Part shown: one piece after another, positions 9,043-18,639 of the stretch
Position numbering within the stretch: the stretch's first letter is position 1
How the letters are laid out: the number at the start of each line of letters is the position of its first letter
Assembly (NCBI RefSeq): GCF_008704855.1
Contig: NZ_CP023691.1
Coordinates: 3,038,001 to 3,102,000 of the forward strand
DNA from: Streptomyces platensis
Lineage (GTDB): Bacteria; Actinomycetota; Actinomycetes; Streptomycetales; Streptomycetaceae
Reading direction: 5' to 3'
Length of the DNA: 64,000 nt
Translations under genes and position numbers: made by a program
Notes under the pieces: generated by a model
Seen by the model: the letters and a program-made list of their open reading frames with translations, nothing else
Told to the model about the DNA's origin: nothing
Database searches by the model: none

Positions 9043-10074
9043 CTACCTGCGCGGCTGGGAGTCGAGGACCTGCTGGAGCGCCTCGAACTCCTCGACGCAC
9101 TTGCCGGAGCCCAGCGCGACCGAGTCGAGCGGGTCCTCGGCGATGTGGATGGGCATACCGGTCTCGCGGCGCAGCCGCTCGTCGAGGCCGCGGAGCAGGG
9201 CGCCGCCACCCGTGAGCACGATGCCGCGGTCCATGACGTCACCGGACAGCTCCGGCGGGCACTTGTCGAGGGTCGTCTTGACCGCGTCGACAATGGAGTT
9301 GACCGGCTCCTCGATGGCCTTGCGTACCTCGGCGGCCGAGATCACCACGGTCTTCGGCAGACCGGAGACCAGGTCCCGGCCGCGGATCTCGGTGTGCTCG
9401 TCCTGCTCGAGGTCGTACGCCGAACCGATGGTGATCTTGATGCTCTCGGCGGTGCGCTCGCCCAGCAGAAGGCTGTACTCCTTCTTGATGTGCTGGATGA
9501 TCGCGTTGTCGAGCTCGTCGCCGGCCACCCGGATGGACTGCGCGGTGACGATGCCGCCGAGCGAGATGACCGCGACCTCGGTGGTACCGCCGCCGATGTC
9601 CACGACCATGTTGCCGGTGGCCTCATGGACCGGCAGACCGGACCCGATCGCGGCGGCCATCGGCTCCTCGATGATGTGCACCTGGCGCGCGCCGGCCTGG
9701 GTCGAGGCCTCGATCACCGCACGGCGCTCCACTCCGGTGATGCCGGAGGGGACGCAGACGACGACCCGCGGACGGGCCAGATAGCGCCGCTTGTGAATCT
9801 TCAGGATGAAGTAGCGGAGCATCCGCTCGGTGATCTCGAAATCGGCGATCACGCCGTCTTTCAGGGGCCGTACGGCGACGATGTTGCCGGGCGTGCGCCC
9901 GATCATCTTCTTCGCCTCAGCACCCACCGCGAGGATCCCGCCGGTGTTGGTGTTGATGGCCACGACCGACGGCTCGTTGAGGACGATTCCGCGGCCCCTG
10001 ACGTACACCAGCGTGTTGGCGGTCCCGAGGTCGACAGCCATGTCACGGCCGATGAACGACATGTTGTTCCCCAT
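9043..10074 (-). CDS. mreB: MreB, actin-like rod-shape protein
   Basis: 343 residues from ATG 10074; a second ATG at 10062 ([20 protein letters not shown]) with GGGGA just ahead is an equally good start. Actin-fold nucleotide motifs are complete: [13 protein letters not shown] (phosphate 1), [18 protein letters not shown] (phosphate 2, near residue 160) and the adenosine motif [13 protein letters not shown] (near 290). In Streptomyces MreB is dispensable for growth and acts in spore-wall assembly with mreC, mreD, PBP2 and RodA, the genes downstream. The 282 bases upstream to ndk have no gene and probably hold its promoter. Confidence 0.97.
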   Translation of the reverse strand: MGNNMSFIGRDMAVDLGTANTLVYVRGRGIVLNEPSVVAINTNTGGILAVGAEAKKMIGRTPGNIVAVRPLKDGVIADFEITERMLRYFILKIHKRRYLARPRVVVCVPSGITGVERRAVIEASTQAGARQVHIIEEPMAAAIGSGLPVHEATGNMVVDIGGGTTEVAVISLGGIVTAQSIRVAGDELDNAIIQHIKKEYSLLLGERTAESIKITIGSAYDLEQDEHTEIRGRDLVSGLPKTVVISAAEVRKAIEEPVNSIVDAVKTTLDKCPPELSGDVMDRGIVLTGGGALLRGLDERLRRETGMPIHIAEDPLDSVALGSGKCVEEFEALQQVLDSQPRR

Positions 10075-10356
10075 GAGGATACGTCTGGCCTTCCCAACTG
10101 GAGCGAATGCTTACTGGAGGTCGGCAGGAGGTGATGCGCTGTGAGGCGCGGAAGCCTCCATCGTAGTTCGTAGTGCGCCCACTCGAACACGTCGGGAGGC
10201 TGTTCCGCCATTGTCAGCCGTACACGCACCCGCCCCCCTCAATGGTGACGTCGTGTCGCGGTGATGCGTTCCCCCGATCGTGTCGTATACACCAAGGGGC
10301 GACCGGTGATTTCTACGGTCGCCCCAGGTCACGAGGGGTGTACAGCTGATGACGTG

Positions 10357-10770
10357 TCAGGAAATACCGGGGAAGAAAATCTTGATCTCGCGCTCGGCGG
10401 ACTCTTCGGAATCCGACGCATGGATCAGATTCTCCCGGGTGATCGTTCCGAAGTCCCCACGAATGGACCCACTCGGCGCGGCAATCGGGTCAGTCGGACC
10501 GGCCAGCGCCCGTACGCCCTCGATCACCCGCTCGCCCTCGACGATCATCGAAACGACCGGACCGGAGGCCATGAACCCGACCAGCGGCTCGTAGAACGGC
10601 TTGCCGACGTGCTCGGCGTAGTGCTGCTCCAGGATCTCGCGGTCCAGGCTGCGCAGCTCCAGCGCGCTGATCGTCCAGCCGGCCTTCTTCTCGATCCGGC
10701 CGATGATCTCGCCGATCAGACCGCGCTGGACGGCGTCAGGCTTGAGAAGGACGAGGGTGCGCTGGCTCAC
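10357..10770 (-). CDS. ndk: Nucleoside diphosphate kinase
   Basis: 137 residues, the standard length, from a GTG at 10770 ([18 protein letters not shown]) with GGGAG about 8 bases upstream. The frame extends further upstream, but that part has no family similarity. The phospho-accepting histidine lies in NLIHASDS near residue 115. The enzyme moves gamma-phosphate between nucleoside triphosphates. In other Streptomyces ndk closely follows the DUF4233 gene; here a 166-base inverted-repeat element has been placed between them. Confidence 0.96.
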   Translation of the reverse strand: MSQRTLVLLKPDAVQRGLIGEIIGRIEKKAGWTISALELRSLDREILEQHYAEHVGKPFYEPLVGFMASGPVVSMIVEGERVIEGVRALAGPTDPIAAPSGSIRGDFGTITRENLIHASDSEESAEREIKIFFPGIS

Positions 10771-10882
10771 GAAGGGACTCCCTGGATATGAACAATGGTC
10801 AGCGGGTGCACTGAGGCTACATGGGGGACACGCCGCCACGGGGCGCAGCCCCCGGCCTCCGGGACGCCCCGTGGAACCGGCT

Positions 10883-11048
10883 CTAGGGGGTGTCGTTCGG
10901 ATCATGGTGGATCAGGGAGCGGGGTCTGGTGCGTGCGATCGCAAGGCGGAGGAGGGAGTCGACGCGGAGCGTCGGCGAGTGACGACAACGCGGCGAGCGT
11001 GCGTGCCAGACCCCGCGAGCCCGCCATGATCCGAACGACACCCCCTAG
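10883..11048. mobile_element. MITE-like inverted-repeat element flanked by CTAG
   Basis: The two ends, 10883-10907 and 11024-11048, are perfect 25-base inverted repeats (core GTGTCGTTCGGATCATGG), and similarity between the arms continues inwards through GGGGTCTGG. The outermost bases are CTAG on both sides, a palindrome that fits a 4-bp target duplication like that of IS5-type elements. The 166-base interior has no transposase and no supported reading frame. A small hairpin (CGACGC-GGA-GCGTCG) lies at the centre. I infer a non-autonomous element mobilised in trans. The family name is unknown to me. Confidence 0.75.
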
Positions 11049-11410
11049 GCGGGCCTGCCGGCCGCTTCGCCGGCCGCCTCGGACTGCGCCGCCCAACGGG
11101 CCTTCGCCTCATCGATCTTGCGGCCGAAGTGCACCGACGCCCACCACAGGGCGGCGAAGACCGCGCCCAGGAAGAACATCGTCGGCACCACGAAACCGGC
11201 GGCGATCAGAGCGGCCTGGAGCGCCCAGCCGAGCTGGACGCCACCCGGACGGGTCAGCATCCCGCACAGCAGCAGGCTCAGCAGCATCCCGATCCCGCTG
11301 ACCGTCCAGATCGTGACCTCGGACAGCCCGGTCATCTGCGTCGCGACCAGACCGGCGAAGCCGATCACGAAGAATTCGCCTATCAGAGTGCTGGCACACA
11401 GCGTGCGCAT
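11045..11410 (-). CDS. DUF4233 family membrane protein
   Basis: 121 residues with four hydrophobic segments (GEFFVIGFAGLVATQM, VSGIGMLLSLLLCGML, LGWALQAALIAAGFVV, MFFLGAVFAALWWASV) and a charged cytoplasmic tail. Its ATG lies 3 bases after the folC stop, a tight operon link that is conserved in streptomycetes; the function is unknown. The stop codon TAG is formed by the CTAG at the right end of the MITE-like element, so the insertion may have altered the last codons. Confidence 0.88.
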   Translation of the reverse strand: MRTLCASTLIGEFFVIGFAGLVATQMTGLSEVTIWTVSGIGMLLSLLLCGMLTRPGGVQLGWALQAALIAAGFVVPTMFFLGAVFAALWWASVHFGRKIDEAKARWAAQSEAAGEAAGRPA

Positions 11411-11413
11411 GGT

Positions 11414-12928
11414 TCAGCCCCTCCCCATCAGCAGCCGGGCCTCGCCGACCGTGATCACCGAGCCGGTCACCAGCACACCGGCGCCGGAGAACTCGCCCTC
11501 TTCCTCGGCGAGGGTGATCGCCGCCTCCAGGGCGTCGTCGAGCCGCGGCTCCACCTGGACCCGCTCGGCGCCGAAAACCTCGACGGCGACGGCCGCAAGC
11601 TCGTCCGGATCCATCGCACGATGGCTGGAATTACGGGTCACCACGACCTCGGCGAAGATCGGCTCGAAGGCCTCCAGGAAGCCCCGAACGTCCTTGTCCC
11701 CGCTGGCGCCGACCACACCGACCAGACGGCTGAACCCGAACGCCTCGGTGACCGCCTCGGCCGCGGCCCGAGCGCCCGCCGGGTTGTGCGCCGCGTCCAG
11801 CACCACCGTCGGGCTGCGCCGCACGACCTCCATCCGGCCGGGCGAGGTGACGGCGGCGAACGCGGAGCGGAGGGTGTCGATGTCGAGCGTGCGGGCGTGC
11901 TCCGAGCCGACGCCGAAGAACGCCTCGACCGCGGCGAGCGCCACCGCGGCGTTGTGCGCCTGATGGGCGCCGTACAGCGGAAGGAAGATCTCCGGGTACT
12001 CACCGCCCAGGCCGCGCAGCGTCAGCATCTGCCCGCCGACGGCCACCTCACGGGAGAGCACCCCGAACTCCATGCCCTCACGGGCGACCGTGGCATCCAC
12101 CTCGACCGCGCGCTTGAGCATCACCGACGCCGCGTCCACCGGCTGCTGGGCCAGCACGACCGTGGCGTCCTTCTTGATGATCCCGGACTTCTCCCCGGCG
12201 ATCTGCTCGGGCGTCTCGCCCAGCCGGTCGGTGTGGTCCAGCGAGATCGGGGTGACCACGGCGACATCACCGTCGATCACGTTCGTCGCGTCCCAGGTGC
12301 CGCCCATGCCGACCTCGACGACCGCGACGTCCACGGGGCTGTCGGCGAAGGCGGCGTACGCCATGGCCGTGAGCACCTCGAAGAACGACAGGCGGTACTC
12401 CTGCTGGGCGTCGACCATCTCCACGTACGGGGCGATGTCCCGGTACGTCTCGATGAACTGCTCGGCGGAGATCGGGCCGCCGTCCAGGCTGATCCGCTCG
12501 GTGATCGACTGGACATGCGGGCTGGTGTAGCGGCCGGTGCGCAGGTCGAAGGCGGACAGCAGGGACTCGATCATGCGGGCGGTGCTGGTCTTGCCGTTGG
12601 TGCCGGTGATGTGGATGGACGGGTAGGCCCGCTGGGGTTCGCCGAGGATGTCCAGCAGCGCCGCGATGCGCTGGACCGACGGGTCGAGCTTGGTCTCGCC
12701 CCAGCGGCCGGCCAGCTCCTCCTCGACGGCGCGCAGCGCACGGTCGACCTCGGGGTCGGCCGGCCGGGCGGGGATCCCGTCCCCCTGCGGCGGGCCGGCC
12801 TGCGCGCGCAGGGTCCGGCTGCCGGCCTCGATCACCGCGAGATCGGGGTCACGGTCGGTCTCCGCCTCGACCAGTTCGTCGAAGGCGTCGTTCGGGTCGG
12901 GGTCGTCGTTCTGGGGGCGCTCGCTCAC
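11414..12928 (-). CDS. folC: Bifunctional folylpolyglutamate synthase / dihydrofolate synthase
   Basis: 504 residues from GTG 12928 (VSERPQNDDPDPNDAFDELV); an upstream in-frame ATG at 13000 adds 24 Arg-rich residues without family likeness. The Mur-ligase P-loop HITGTNGKTSTARM lies near residue 105, followed by SPHVQSITERISLDG and the C-terminal ligase domain with VVLDAAHNPAGARAAAE. It ligates glutamate to dihydropteroate and to folates. The acidic N-terminal extension of ~70 residues before the catalytic core is longer than in E. coli FolC. It heads the folC-DUF4233 unit; valS and an extra PBP lie upstream. Confidence 0.95.
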   Translation of the reverse strand: MSERPQNDDPDPNDAFDELVEAETDRDPDLAVIEAGSRTLRAQAGPPQGDGIPARPADPEVDRALRAVEEELAGRWGETKLDPSVQRIAALLDILGEPQRAYPSIHITGTNGKTSTARMIESLLSAFDLRTGRYTSPHVQSITERISLDGGPISAEQFIETYRDIAPYVEMVDAQQEYRLSFFEVLTAMAYAAFADSPVDVAVVEVGMGGTWDATNVIDGDVAVVTPISLDHTDRLGETPEQIAGEKSGIIKKDATVVLAQQPVDAASVMLKRAVEVDATVAREGMEFGVLSREVAVGGQMLTLRGLGGEYPEIFLPLYGAHQAHNAAVALAAVEAFFGVGSEHARTLDIDTLRSAFAAVTSPGRMEVVRRSPTVVLDAAHNPAGARAAAEAVTEAFGFSRLVGVVGASGDKDVRGFLEAFEPIFAEVVVTRNSSHRAMDPDELAAVAVEVFGAERVQVEPRLDDALEAAITLAEEEGEFSGAGVLVTGSVITVGEARLLMGRG

Positions 12929-13094
12929 GCCGACCAGTCTACGAGGCACGTGTGACAGCGGTGCGCTGCGTTGCCCTCCCCGGCACCGCGCCGCTGCCAA
13001 GGGCGGCCGGCCCGGTCCACGCCCCGGCGTGCGCCCCTGCGCCGGGGGCCGGGGACGGGCCGGGGACAGGGGCCGGCGACGGGGGCCGGGCCGG

Positions 13095-14552
13095 CTACGA
13101 CGGCAGCGCCGCCTTCATCATGGCCCGCGCGATCGGGCCCGCCAGCCCGTTGCCGGAGACCTCGTTGCGGGCGGCATGCCCGTCCTCGACCATCACGGCC
13201 ACCGCCACCCGGTGCCCCTTGCCGTCCTCGGCGTACGAGACGAACCAGGCGTAGGGCGTCCCGCTGTTGTCGACGCCGTGCTGGGCGGTGCCGGTCTTGC
13301 CGCCGACGGTCAGTCCGTCGATCTTCGCGCCGGAGCCGGTGCCCTTGTCCACGACCGTCTGCATCGCCGACCGCAGCTGCTGGGCCGTGCGCGCCGACAT
13401 GGCCTTGCCGTCGCCGTACGTCTTGGGCTCGTTCTCCTGGACGGTGTTGCCGCCGCCGTCGGTCAGCTTGTCGACCAGCTGCGGGGTCTTCAGCTCGCCG
13501 CCGTTCGCGATGGCCGAGCTGACCATCGCCATCTGGAGCGGGGTCGCCTGGTCGTCGAACTGGCCGATCCCGGACAGCGCGGTCTGCGCCTCGTCCATGT
13601 TCCCGGGGTAGACGCTCTTGCCGGCCCGCACCGGGGTGTCCACCTTGCCGTCGTTGAAGCCGAACTTGTCGGCCTGCGCCTTCACCTTGTCCTTGCCCAG
13701 GTCAACGGCCATCTTCGCGAAGACGGTGTTGCAGGAGTACTGGAGCGCGGTGCGGATGTCCGCGTTCTTGCAGGGCGCGGCGGCGTTCTCGTTGGTGAGC
13801 TTGGTGCGGGTGTTGGGGAGGGTGTACGGGTCGGGGCTGTGGGTGGGCTCGTCCACCGAGGTGTACAGCCCGTCCTCCAAGGCGGCCGCGGCCACCACCA
13901 GCTTGAAGGTGGAGCCGGGCGGCAGCGGCTGCCGCAGCGCCCGGTTGACCTCGGGGTCCTCGGTGTCGCCGGACATCTTCCGCCATGCCTTCTGGTCGGC
14001 GCTGCTGGACCCGGCGAAGGTCCCCGGGTCGTACGACGGGGTGCTCACCATGCCCAGGATCCGCCCGGTGGCCGGGTCCATGGCGACGGCGGCGCCCTTC
14101 TTGTCACCCAGCGCCCGGTAGCCGGCCTTCTGCACCGCGGCGTCGATGGTGGTGGCCACATCGCCGCCCTTGGCCCGCTCGCGGGTGAGCGCGTCGGCGG
14201 GGGTCTGGAGGCGGCTGTCGGAGCCGTCCAGGAGGTCGCCGTAGAGGCTCTCCAGCTGGTTGCTGCCGAAGATCTGCGAGGTGAAGCCGGTGACCGGCGC
14301 GTACAGCGGGCCGTCCTTGTAGGTCCGCTTGTACTTCAGCGTGTCGGAGGTGGTGGCGGAGCCGGTGACCGGCTCCCCGCCGACGAGGATGTTGCCCAGC
14401 GGCGCCGAGTACTTGCCGATCGTCACCCGCGGATTGTGCGGGTCCTCCTTGTAGTCGCTCGCCTTCGCGCCCTGGAGCCAGGTCACCCAGCCCATCAGCG
14501 CGACGATCAAGGCCAGACAGAAGACCGCAGCCCGTCGCAGGGGTTTGTTCAT
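13095..14552 (-). CDS. Additional class B penicillin-binding protein (PbpA/FtsI-like)
   Basis: 485 residues from ATG 14552. A membrane anchor (AAVFCLALIVALMGWVTWLQG) precedes a small non-catalytic domain and a complete transpeptidase domain: STFK near residue 213, SCN near 272, KTG near 417. It is about 230 residues shorter than the PBP2 seven kilobases away and shares the short PbpA architecture (APLGNILVGG region). The enzyme should crosslink peptidoglycan outside the membrane. It lies alone between folC and valS, preceded by the probable valS terminator, so it likely has its own promoter in 14553-14720. In S. coelicolor, as I recall, valS and folC are neighbours without a PBP. Confidence 0.9.
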   Translation of the reverse strand: MNKPLRRAAVFCLALIVALMGWVTWLQGAKASDYKEDPHNPRVTIGKYSAPLGNILVGGEPVTGSATTSDTLKYKRTYKDGPLYAPVTGFTSQIFGSNQLESLYGDLLDGSDSRLQTPADALTRERAKGGDVATTIDAAVQKAGYRALGDKKGAAVAMDPATGRILGMVSTPSYDPGTFAGSSSADQKAWRKMSGDTEDPEVNRALRQPLPPGSTFKLVVAAAALEDGLYTSVDEPTHSPDPYTLPNTRTKLTNENAAAPCKNADIRTALQYSCNTVFAKMAVDLGKDKVKAQADKFGFNDGKVDTPVRAGKSVYPGNMDEAQTALSGIGQFDDQATPLQMAMVSSAIANGGELKTPQLVDKLTDGGGNTVQENEPKTYGDGKAMSARTAQQLRSAMQTVVDKGTGSGAKIDGLTVGGKTGTAQHGVDNSGTPYAWFVSYAEDGKGHRVAVAVMVEDGHAARNEVSGNGLAGPIARAMMKAALPS

Positions 14553-14726
14553 CGGGCGCGGCTCCTCAGGTACGGGACGTGCGGTGCTGCCGCCACTACG
14601 GCATTCCGGTCCACCGTGCCTCGGCCAGATGAGAGCGCGATGAGAACGCCCGGACCGCCGCCCGGGGCCCCGCCCGGCCCCTGCCCGCCGGGGCCCCGGC
14701 CCCCCGCGGACCACCCCGGCAACGGC

Positions 14727-14760
14727 GCAGGCCCCCCGCCCGTACGGACGAGGGGCCTGC
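14727..14760 (-). terminator. Hairpin terminator after valS
   Basis: Arms GCAGGCCCC (14727-14735) and GGGGCCTGC (14752-14760) with a 16-base loop that can itself pair (CCGTACGG). It begins 14 bases past the valS stop on the minus strand. Confidence 0.65.
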
Positions 14761-14773
14761 GAGGTCTGCCGCG

Positions 14774-17422
14774 TTACCCCTTCGGCAGGGCCGCCAGCTG
14801 CGCGGTGATCCGGACGATGTCCGCCTCCGCGGCCTCCAGCCGGCCGCGGATCTTGTCCACCACCTTCTCCGGCGCCTTGGCCAGGAACGCCTCGTTGCCG
14901 AGCTTGCCGGTGGCCTGCGCCTTCTCCTTCTCGGCCGCGCCCAGGTCCTTCGTCAGGCGCTTGCGCTCCGCCTCGACGTCGATGGCGCCGGACAGGTCCA
15001 GGGCGACCGTGGCACCCGCGACCGGCAGCGAGGCGGTGGCGCTGAAATCGTCACCGGCCGGCTGAAGCCGCAGCAGCGAGCGCATCGCAGCCTCGTGCGC
15101 GGCCAGCGCCGTACCGGACAGGTCCAGCTGGGCCGGGACCTTCTGGCCGGGCTGGAGCCCCTGGTCGGAGCGGAACCGGCGGACCTCGGTCACGACCTGC
15201 TGAACGGTCTCGATCTCGCGCTCCGCCGCCGCGTCCCGGAAGCCGCCCGGGGCCTCGGCCCCAGGAATGACCACAGCCTTCGGCCACTCGGCGATCACGA
15301 CCGACTCACCGCCGGTCAGCGTCGTCCACAGGGTCTCGGTGACGAACGGGACGATCGGGTGCAGCAGCCGCAGGGTGACGTCCAGGACCTCGCCCAGCAC
15401 CCGGCGCGAGACCTCTGCGGCCGGGCCGCCCGCCATGAAGGTGGTCTTGGACAGCTCGACGTACCAGTCGAAGACCTCGTCCCAGGCGAAGTGGAAGAGG
15501 GTGTCCGACAGCTTCGCGAACTGGTAGTCGTCGTAGTAGGCGTCGACCTCGGCGACGACCGAGTTCAGCCGGGACAGAATCCACCGGTCGGTCGCCGACA
15601 GCTGCTCGGCGGGCGGGAGTTCACCCTCCACCGTCGCACCGTTCATCAGCGCGAACCGGGTGGCGTTCCAGATCTTGTTGGCGAAGTTACGGGAGCCCTG
15701 GACCCAGTCCTCGCCGATCGGGACGTCGACACCGGGGTTGGCGCCCCGGGCGAGCGTGAACCGGACGGCGTCCGAGCCGTAGGAGTCCATCCAGTCCAGC
15801 GGGTTGACCGCGTTCCCGAAGGACTTGGACATCTTCTTGCCGAACTGGTCACGGACCATGCCGTGCAGCGCGATGGTGTGGAACGGCGGGGTGCCGTCCA
15901 TGGCGTACAGCCCGAACATCATCATCCGGGCGACCCAGAAGAAGAGGATGTCGTAGCCCGTGACCAGGACCGAGTTCGGATAGAACTTCTCGACGCTCGG
16001 GGTCTGCTCGGGCCAGCCGAGCGTGGAGAACGGCCACAGCCCGGAGGAGAACCAGGTGTCCAGCACGTCGGTGTCCTGGTGCCAGCCCTCGCCGCTCGGC
16101 GGCTCCTCGTCCGGTCCGACGCAGACGACCTCACCCTCCGGCCCGTACCAGACCGGAATCCGGTGACCCCACCACAACTGCCGCGAGATGCACCAGTCGT
16201 GGAGGTTGTCGACCCAGCCGAAGTAGCGGGACTCCATCTCCTTGGGGTGGATCTTGACCTTGCCGTCGCGGACCGCGTCCCCCGCGGCCTGCGCCAGCGG
16301 GCCGACCTTGACCCACCACTGCATCGACAGCCGCGGCTCGATGGTGGTCTTGCAGCGCGAGCAGTGCCCGACGGAGTGGGTGTACGGGCGCTTCTCGGCG
16401 ACGATCCGGCCGTCGGCGCGCAGCGCACCGACGATCGCGGAGCGGGCCTCGAAGCGGTCCAGGCCCTGGAAGGGGCCGTGCGCCGTGATGACACCGCGCT
16501 CGTCGAGGACGGCGAGGTTGGGCAGCCCGTGCCGGCGGCCGATCTCGAAGTCGTTCGGGTCGTGGGCCGGGGTGACCTTGACCGCGCCGGTGCCGAACTC
16601 CGGGTCGACGTGCTCGTCGGCGACGACCGGGATCCGGCGGCCGGTCAGCGGCAACTCGATCTCGGTGCCGACGAGATGGGCGTACCGCTCGTCTTCCGGG
16701 TGGACGGCGACCGCGGTGTCACCCAGCATCGTCTCGGCCCGGGTGGTGGCGACGACGATCGACGCGTCACCCTCCCCGTACCGGATGGAGACCAGCTCGC
16801 CGTCGTCGTCCTGGTACTCCACCTCGATGTCCGAGATGGCGGTCAGACAGCGCGGGCACCAGTTGATGATGCGCTCGGCGCGGTAGATCAGCTCGTCGTC
16901 GTGGAGCCGCTTGAAGATCGTCTGGACGGCCTTGGACAGGCCCTCGTCCATCGTGAACCGCTCGCGCGACCAGGCGACACCGTCGCCCAGGCGCCGCATC
17001 TGGCCGGAGATCTGGCCGCCGGACTCGCCCTTCCACTGCCAGACCCGCTCGACGAACGCCTCACGGCCCAGGTCGTGCCGGGAGACGCCCTCCTTGGCGA
17101 GCTCCCGCTCGACGACGTTCTGGGTGGCGATACCGGCGTGGTCCATGCCCGGCTGCCAGAGCGTCTCGTAGCCCTGCATGCGCTTACGGCGGGTGAGCGC
17201 GTCGATGAGGGTGTGCTCGAAGGCGTGCCCCAGGTGCAGGGAGCCGGTGACGTTCGGCGGCGGGATGACGATGGTGTACGGCGGCTTGTCGCTCTTCTCG
17301 TCCGCCTCGAAGTAACCCCGCTCTACCCAGCGCTCGTACAGCGGCCCCTCTACATCGGCCGGCGTGTACTGAGTCGGCAGTTCGGGGGCGCTGTGCTTGC
17401 TCTGCTGAGAGTTCTCGGTCAC
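14774..17422 (-). CDS. valS: Valyl-tRNA synthetase
   Basis: 882 residues from GTG 17422 ([19 protein letters not shown]); the open frame before it is not conserved sequence. Class I synthetase motifs: HLGH near residue 61 within [13 protein letters not shown], and KMSKS near 529 followed by [20 protein letters not shown]. The editing (CP1) domain lies between ([21 protein letters not shown]). The C-terminal coiled coil ([20 protein letters not shown]) is the tRNA-binding arm typical of ValRS. It charges tRNA-Val. Divergent from the repeat-rich membrane protein; the 164-base gap must hold both promoters. I see no T-box structure. Confidence 0.97.
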   Translation of the reverse strand: MTENSQQSKHSAPELPTQYTPADVEGPLYERWVERGYFEADEKSDKPPYTIVIPPPNVTGSLHLGHAFEHTLIDALTRRKRMQGYETLWQPGMDHAGIATQNVVERELAKEGVSRHDLGREAFVERVWQWKGESGGQISGQMRRLGDGVAWSRERFTMDEGLSKAVQTIFKRLHDDELIYRAERIINWCPRCLTAISDIEVEYQDDDGELVSIRYGEGDASIVVATTRAETMLGDTAVAVHPEDERYAHLVGTEIELPLTGRRIPVVADEHVDPEFGTGAVKVTPAHDPNDFEIGRRHGLPNLAVLDERGVITAHGPFQGLDRFEARSAIVGALRADGRIVAEKRPYTHSVGHCSRCKTTIEPRLSMQWWVKVGPLAQAAGDAVRDGKVKIHPKEMESRYFGWVDNLHDWCISRQLWWGHRIPVWYGPEGEVVCVGPDEEPPSGEGWHQDTDVLDTWFSSGLWPFSTLGWPEQTPSVEKFYPNSVLVTGYDILFFWVARMMMFGLYAMDGTPPFHTIALHGMVRDQFGKKMSKSFGNAVNPLDWMDSYGSDAVRFTLARGANPGVDVPIGEDWVQGSRNFANKIWNATRFALMNGATVEGELPPAEQLSATDRWILSRLNSVVAEVDAYYDDYQFAKLSDTLFHFAWDEVFDWYVELSKTTFMAGGPAAEVSRRVLGEVLDVTLRLLHPIVPFVTETLWTTLTGGESVVIAEWPKAVVIPGAEAPGGFRDAAAEREIETVQQVVTEVRRFRSDQGLQPGQKVPAQLDLSGTALAAHEAAMRSLLRLQPAGDDFSATASLPVAGATVALDLSGAIDVEAERKRLTKDLGAAEKEKAQATGKLGNEAFLAKAPEKVVDKIRGRLEAAEADIVRITAQLAALPKG

Positions 17423-17586
17423 GCCGGACAGTGTACGGGCGCGGATGTAGCGGCTTCGAATCGGTTTCGCCCCCGGGGCAACGGCTGTCAGCGGCGTCGT
17501 ACAGGATGTCGGCAGCGCATCAACAGCACCCAGAACTTCACACGCAGAACTCAACTGAATTCAGTTGTCACGAGGGGAACCGCTCC

Positions 17587-18546
17587 ATGAGCTTCAACCA
17601 GCCGCCTCCCGGCCCGTACGGCCAGCAGCCCCCGCAGCCGGGTCCGTACGGCCAGCCGCAGCAGCCACCGGCCCCCCAGCCCGGTTACGGCTACCCGCAG
17701 CAAGGCGGCCAGGTGCCTCCGCAGCAGGGCTACGGCTACCCGCAGCAGGCCGGCCAGGCGCCCCCTCAGCAGGGCTACGGCTACCCCCAGCAGGCCGGCC
17801 AGCCCTACGGCCAGCAGGCCCCGTACGGCGGCCAGCAGACCCCCTACGGCGTGATCCCGCAGGGCCCGGAGGAGAGCGGCGGCAACGGGAAGAAGATCGG
17901 CCTGATCGTCGGCGCGGTCGCCGTCGTCGCGGCGATCGGCGTGGGCGCGTACTTCGTCTTCGGCTCGGGCGGGGATGTGAAGCCGTACACGATCTCGCTG
18001 CCGGAGAAGCTGCTGAGCGGGGAGTACAGCAAGGTGCCGGACCGCCCCGGCGCGAAGCCGCAGAAGGACTTCTCCGACGACAAGGAACTGCGGGCGATGG
18101 GGATCACGGACGCCACCGCCGTCCAGGGCGCGTACGGCAACGCCGCCAAGCAGGGACTCGCGGTGGTGGGCGTCTACGGCACGGTGAACGACCCGGAGAC
18201 CGCCGTGGACCAGACGTTCGCCAAGCTCGAGGAGAACCAGAAGAAGGACCCGAACGCCTCCCGCGCCAAGATCGAGACGGTCACGCCGGTCACCGAGTTC
18301 TCGCCGGACGGCTTCGACGGCGCGGTGATGAAGTGCAAGGTGCAGAAGGCGACGGTCACGATGGGCGGCGTCAGCGCGTCCCAGGAGGTCTCCGTCTGCA
18401 TCTGGGGCGACAGCAGCGCGATCGGCATCGTGCAGTCCCAGCCCGCCCCGGCGACCAACGGTGCCGCCGGCTCCCAGCCGCTGACCGCCGAGCAGCTCTC
18501 CGAGAAGACGGCCAAGCTCCGCGACGAGGTCCGCAAGGAGAAGTAG
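17587..18546 (+). CDS. Membrane-anchored protein with Pro/Gln/Gly/Tyr repeats, unknown function
   Basis: 319 residues from ATG 17587 with GAGGGGAAC just upstream. Residues 1-~95 are a low-complexity cytoplasmic region with tandem units of about 15 residues (QQGYGYPQQAGQAPP, repeated three times, plus PYGQQ units). One membrane segment follows (KKIGLIVGAVAVVAAIGVGAYFVFG, given here by its ends, residues ~100-125), then a ~190-residue outer domain of no family I recognise. It ends in a charged helix (LSEKTAKLRDEVRKEK). The layout is common for streptomycete surface proteins of unknown function. It converges on clpX behind a shared terminator. Confidence 0.82.
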   Translation: MSFNQPPPGPYGQQPPQPGPYGQPQQPPAPQPGYGYPQQGGQVPPQQGYGYPQQAGQAPPQQGYGYPQQAGQPYGQQAPYGGQQTPYGVIPQGPEESGGNGKKIGLIVGAVAVVAAIGVGAYFVFGSGGDVKPYTISLPEKLLSGEYSKVPDRPGAKPQKDFSDDKELRAMGITDATAVQGAYGNAAKQGLAVVGVYGTVNDPETAVDQTFAKLEENQKKDPNASRAKIETVTPVTEFSPDGFDGAVMKCKVQKATVTMGGVSASQEVSVCIWGDSSAIGIVQSQPAPATNGAAGSQPLTAEQLSEKTAKLRDEVRKEK

Positions 18547-18584
18547 GCACCCCGGGGGCGCGTCCGGCGGCGCCCCCACACACC

Positions 18585-18616
18585 ACCGCCCGGCAGCGTT
18601 CCCGCTGCCGGGCGGT
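18585..18616. terminator. Bidirectional hairpin terminator between the repeat protein and clpX
   Basis: Perfect 14-bp stem: ACCGCCCGGCAGCG (18585-18598), loop TTCC, CGCTGCCGGGCGGT (18603-18616). It lies 38 bases after the plus-strand stop and 23 bases after the clpX stop, so it can serve both. Confidence 0.8.
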
Positions 18617-18639
18617 TCGGTATCAGCTACCGGCGCGTC

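Noticed and set aside
10111..10332. Small frame in the mreB-ndk gap as a gene
   Set aside because: No ribosome site, biased composition, and the position fits the mreB promoter region.
13015..13095. GGCCGGGGAC-like short tandem repeats downstream of the extra PBP
   Set aside because: Only three or four imperfect units in very GC-rich DNA; no pairing or spacing that suggests a function.
12648..17590. Long plus-strand frames across folC, the extra PBP and valS
   Set aside because: Shadows of three well-supported minus-strand genes; translations are Arg/Gly/Val repeats without motifs.
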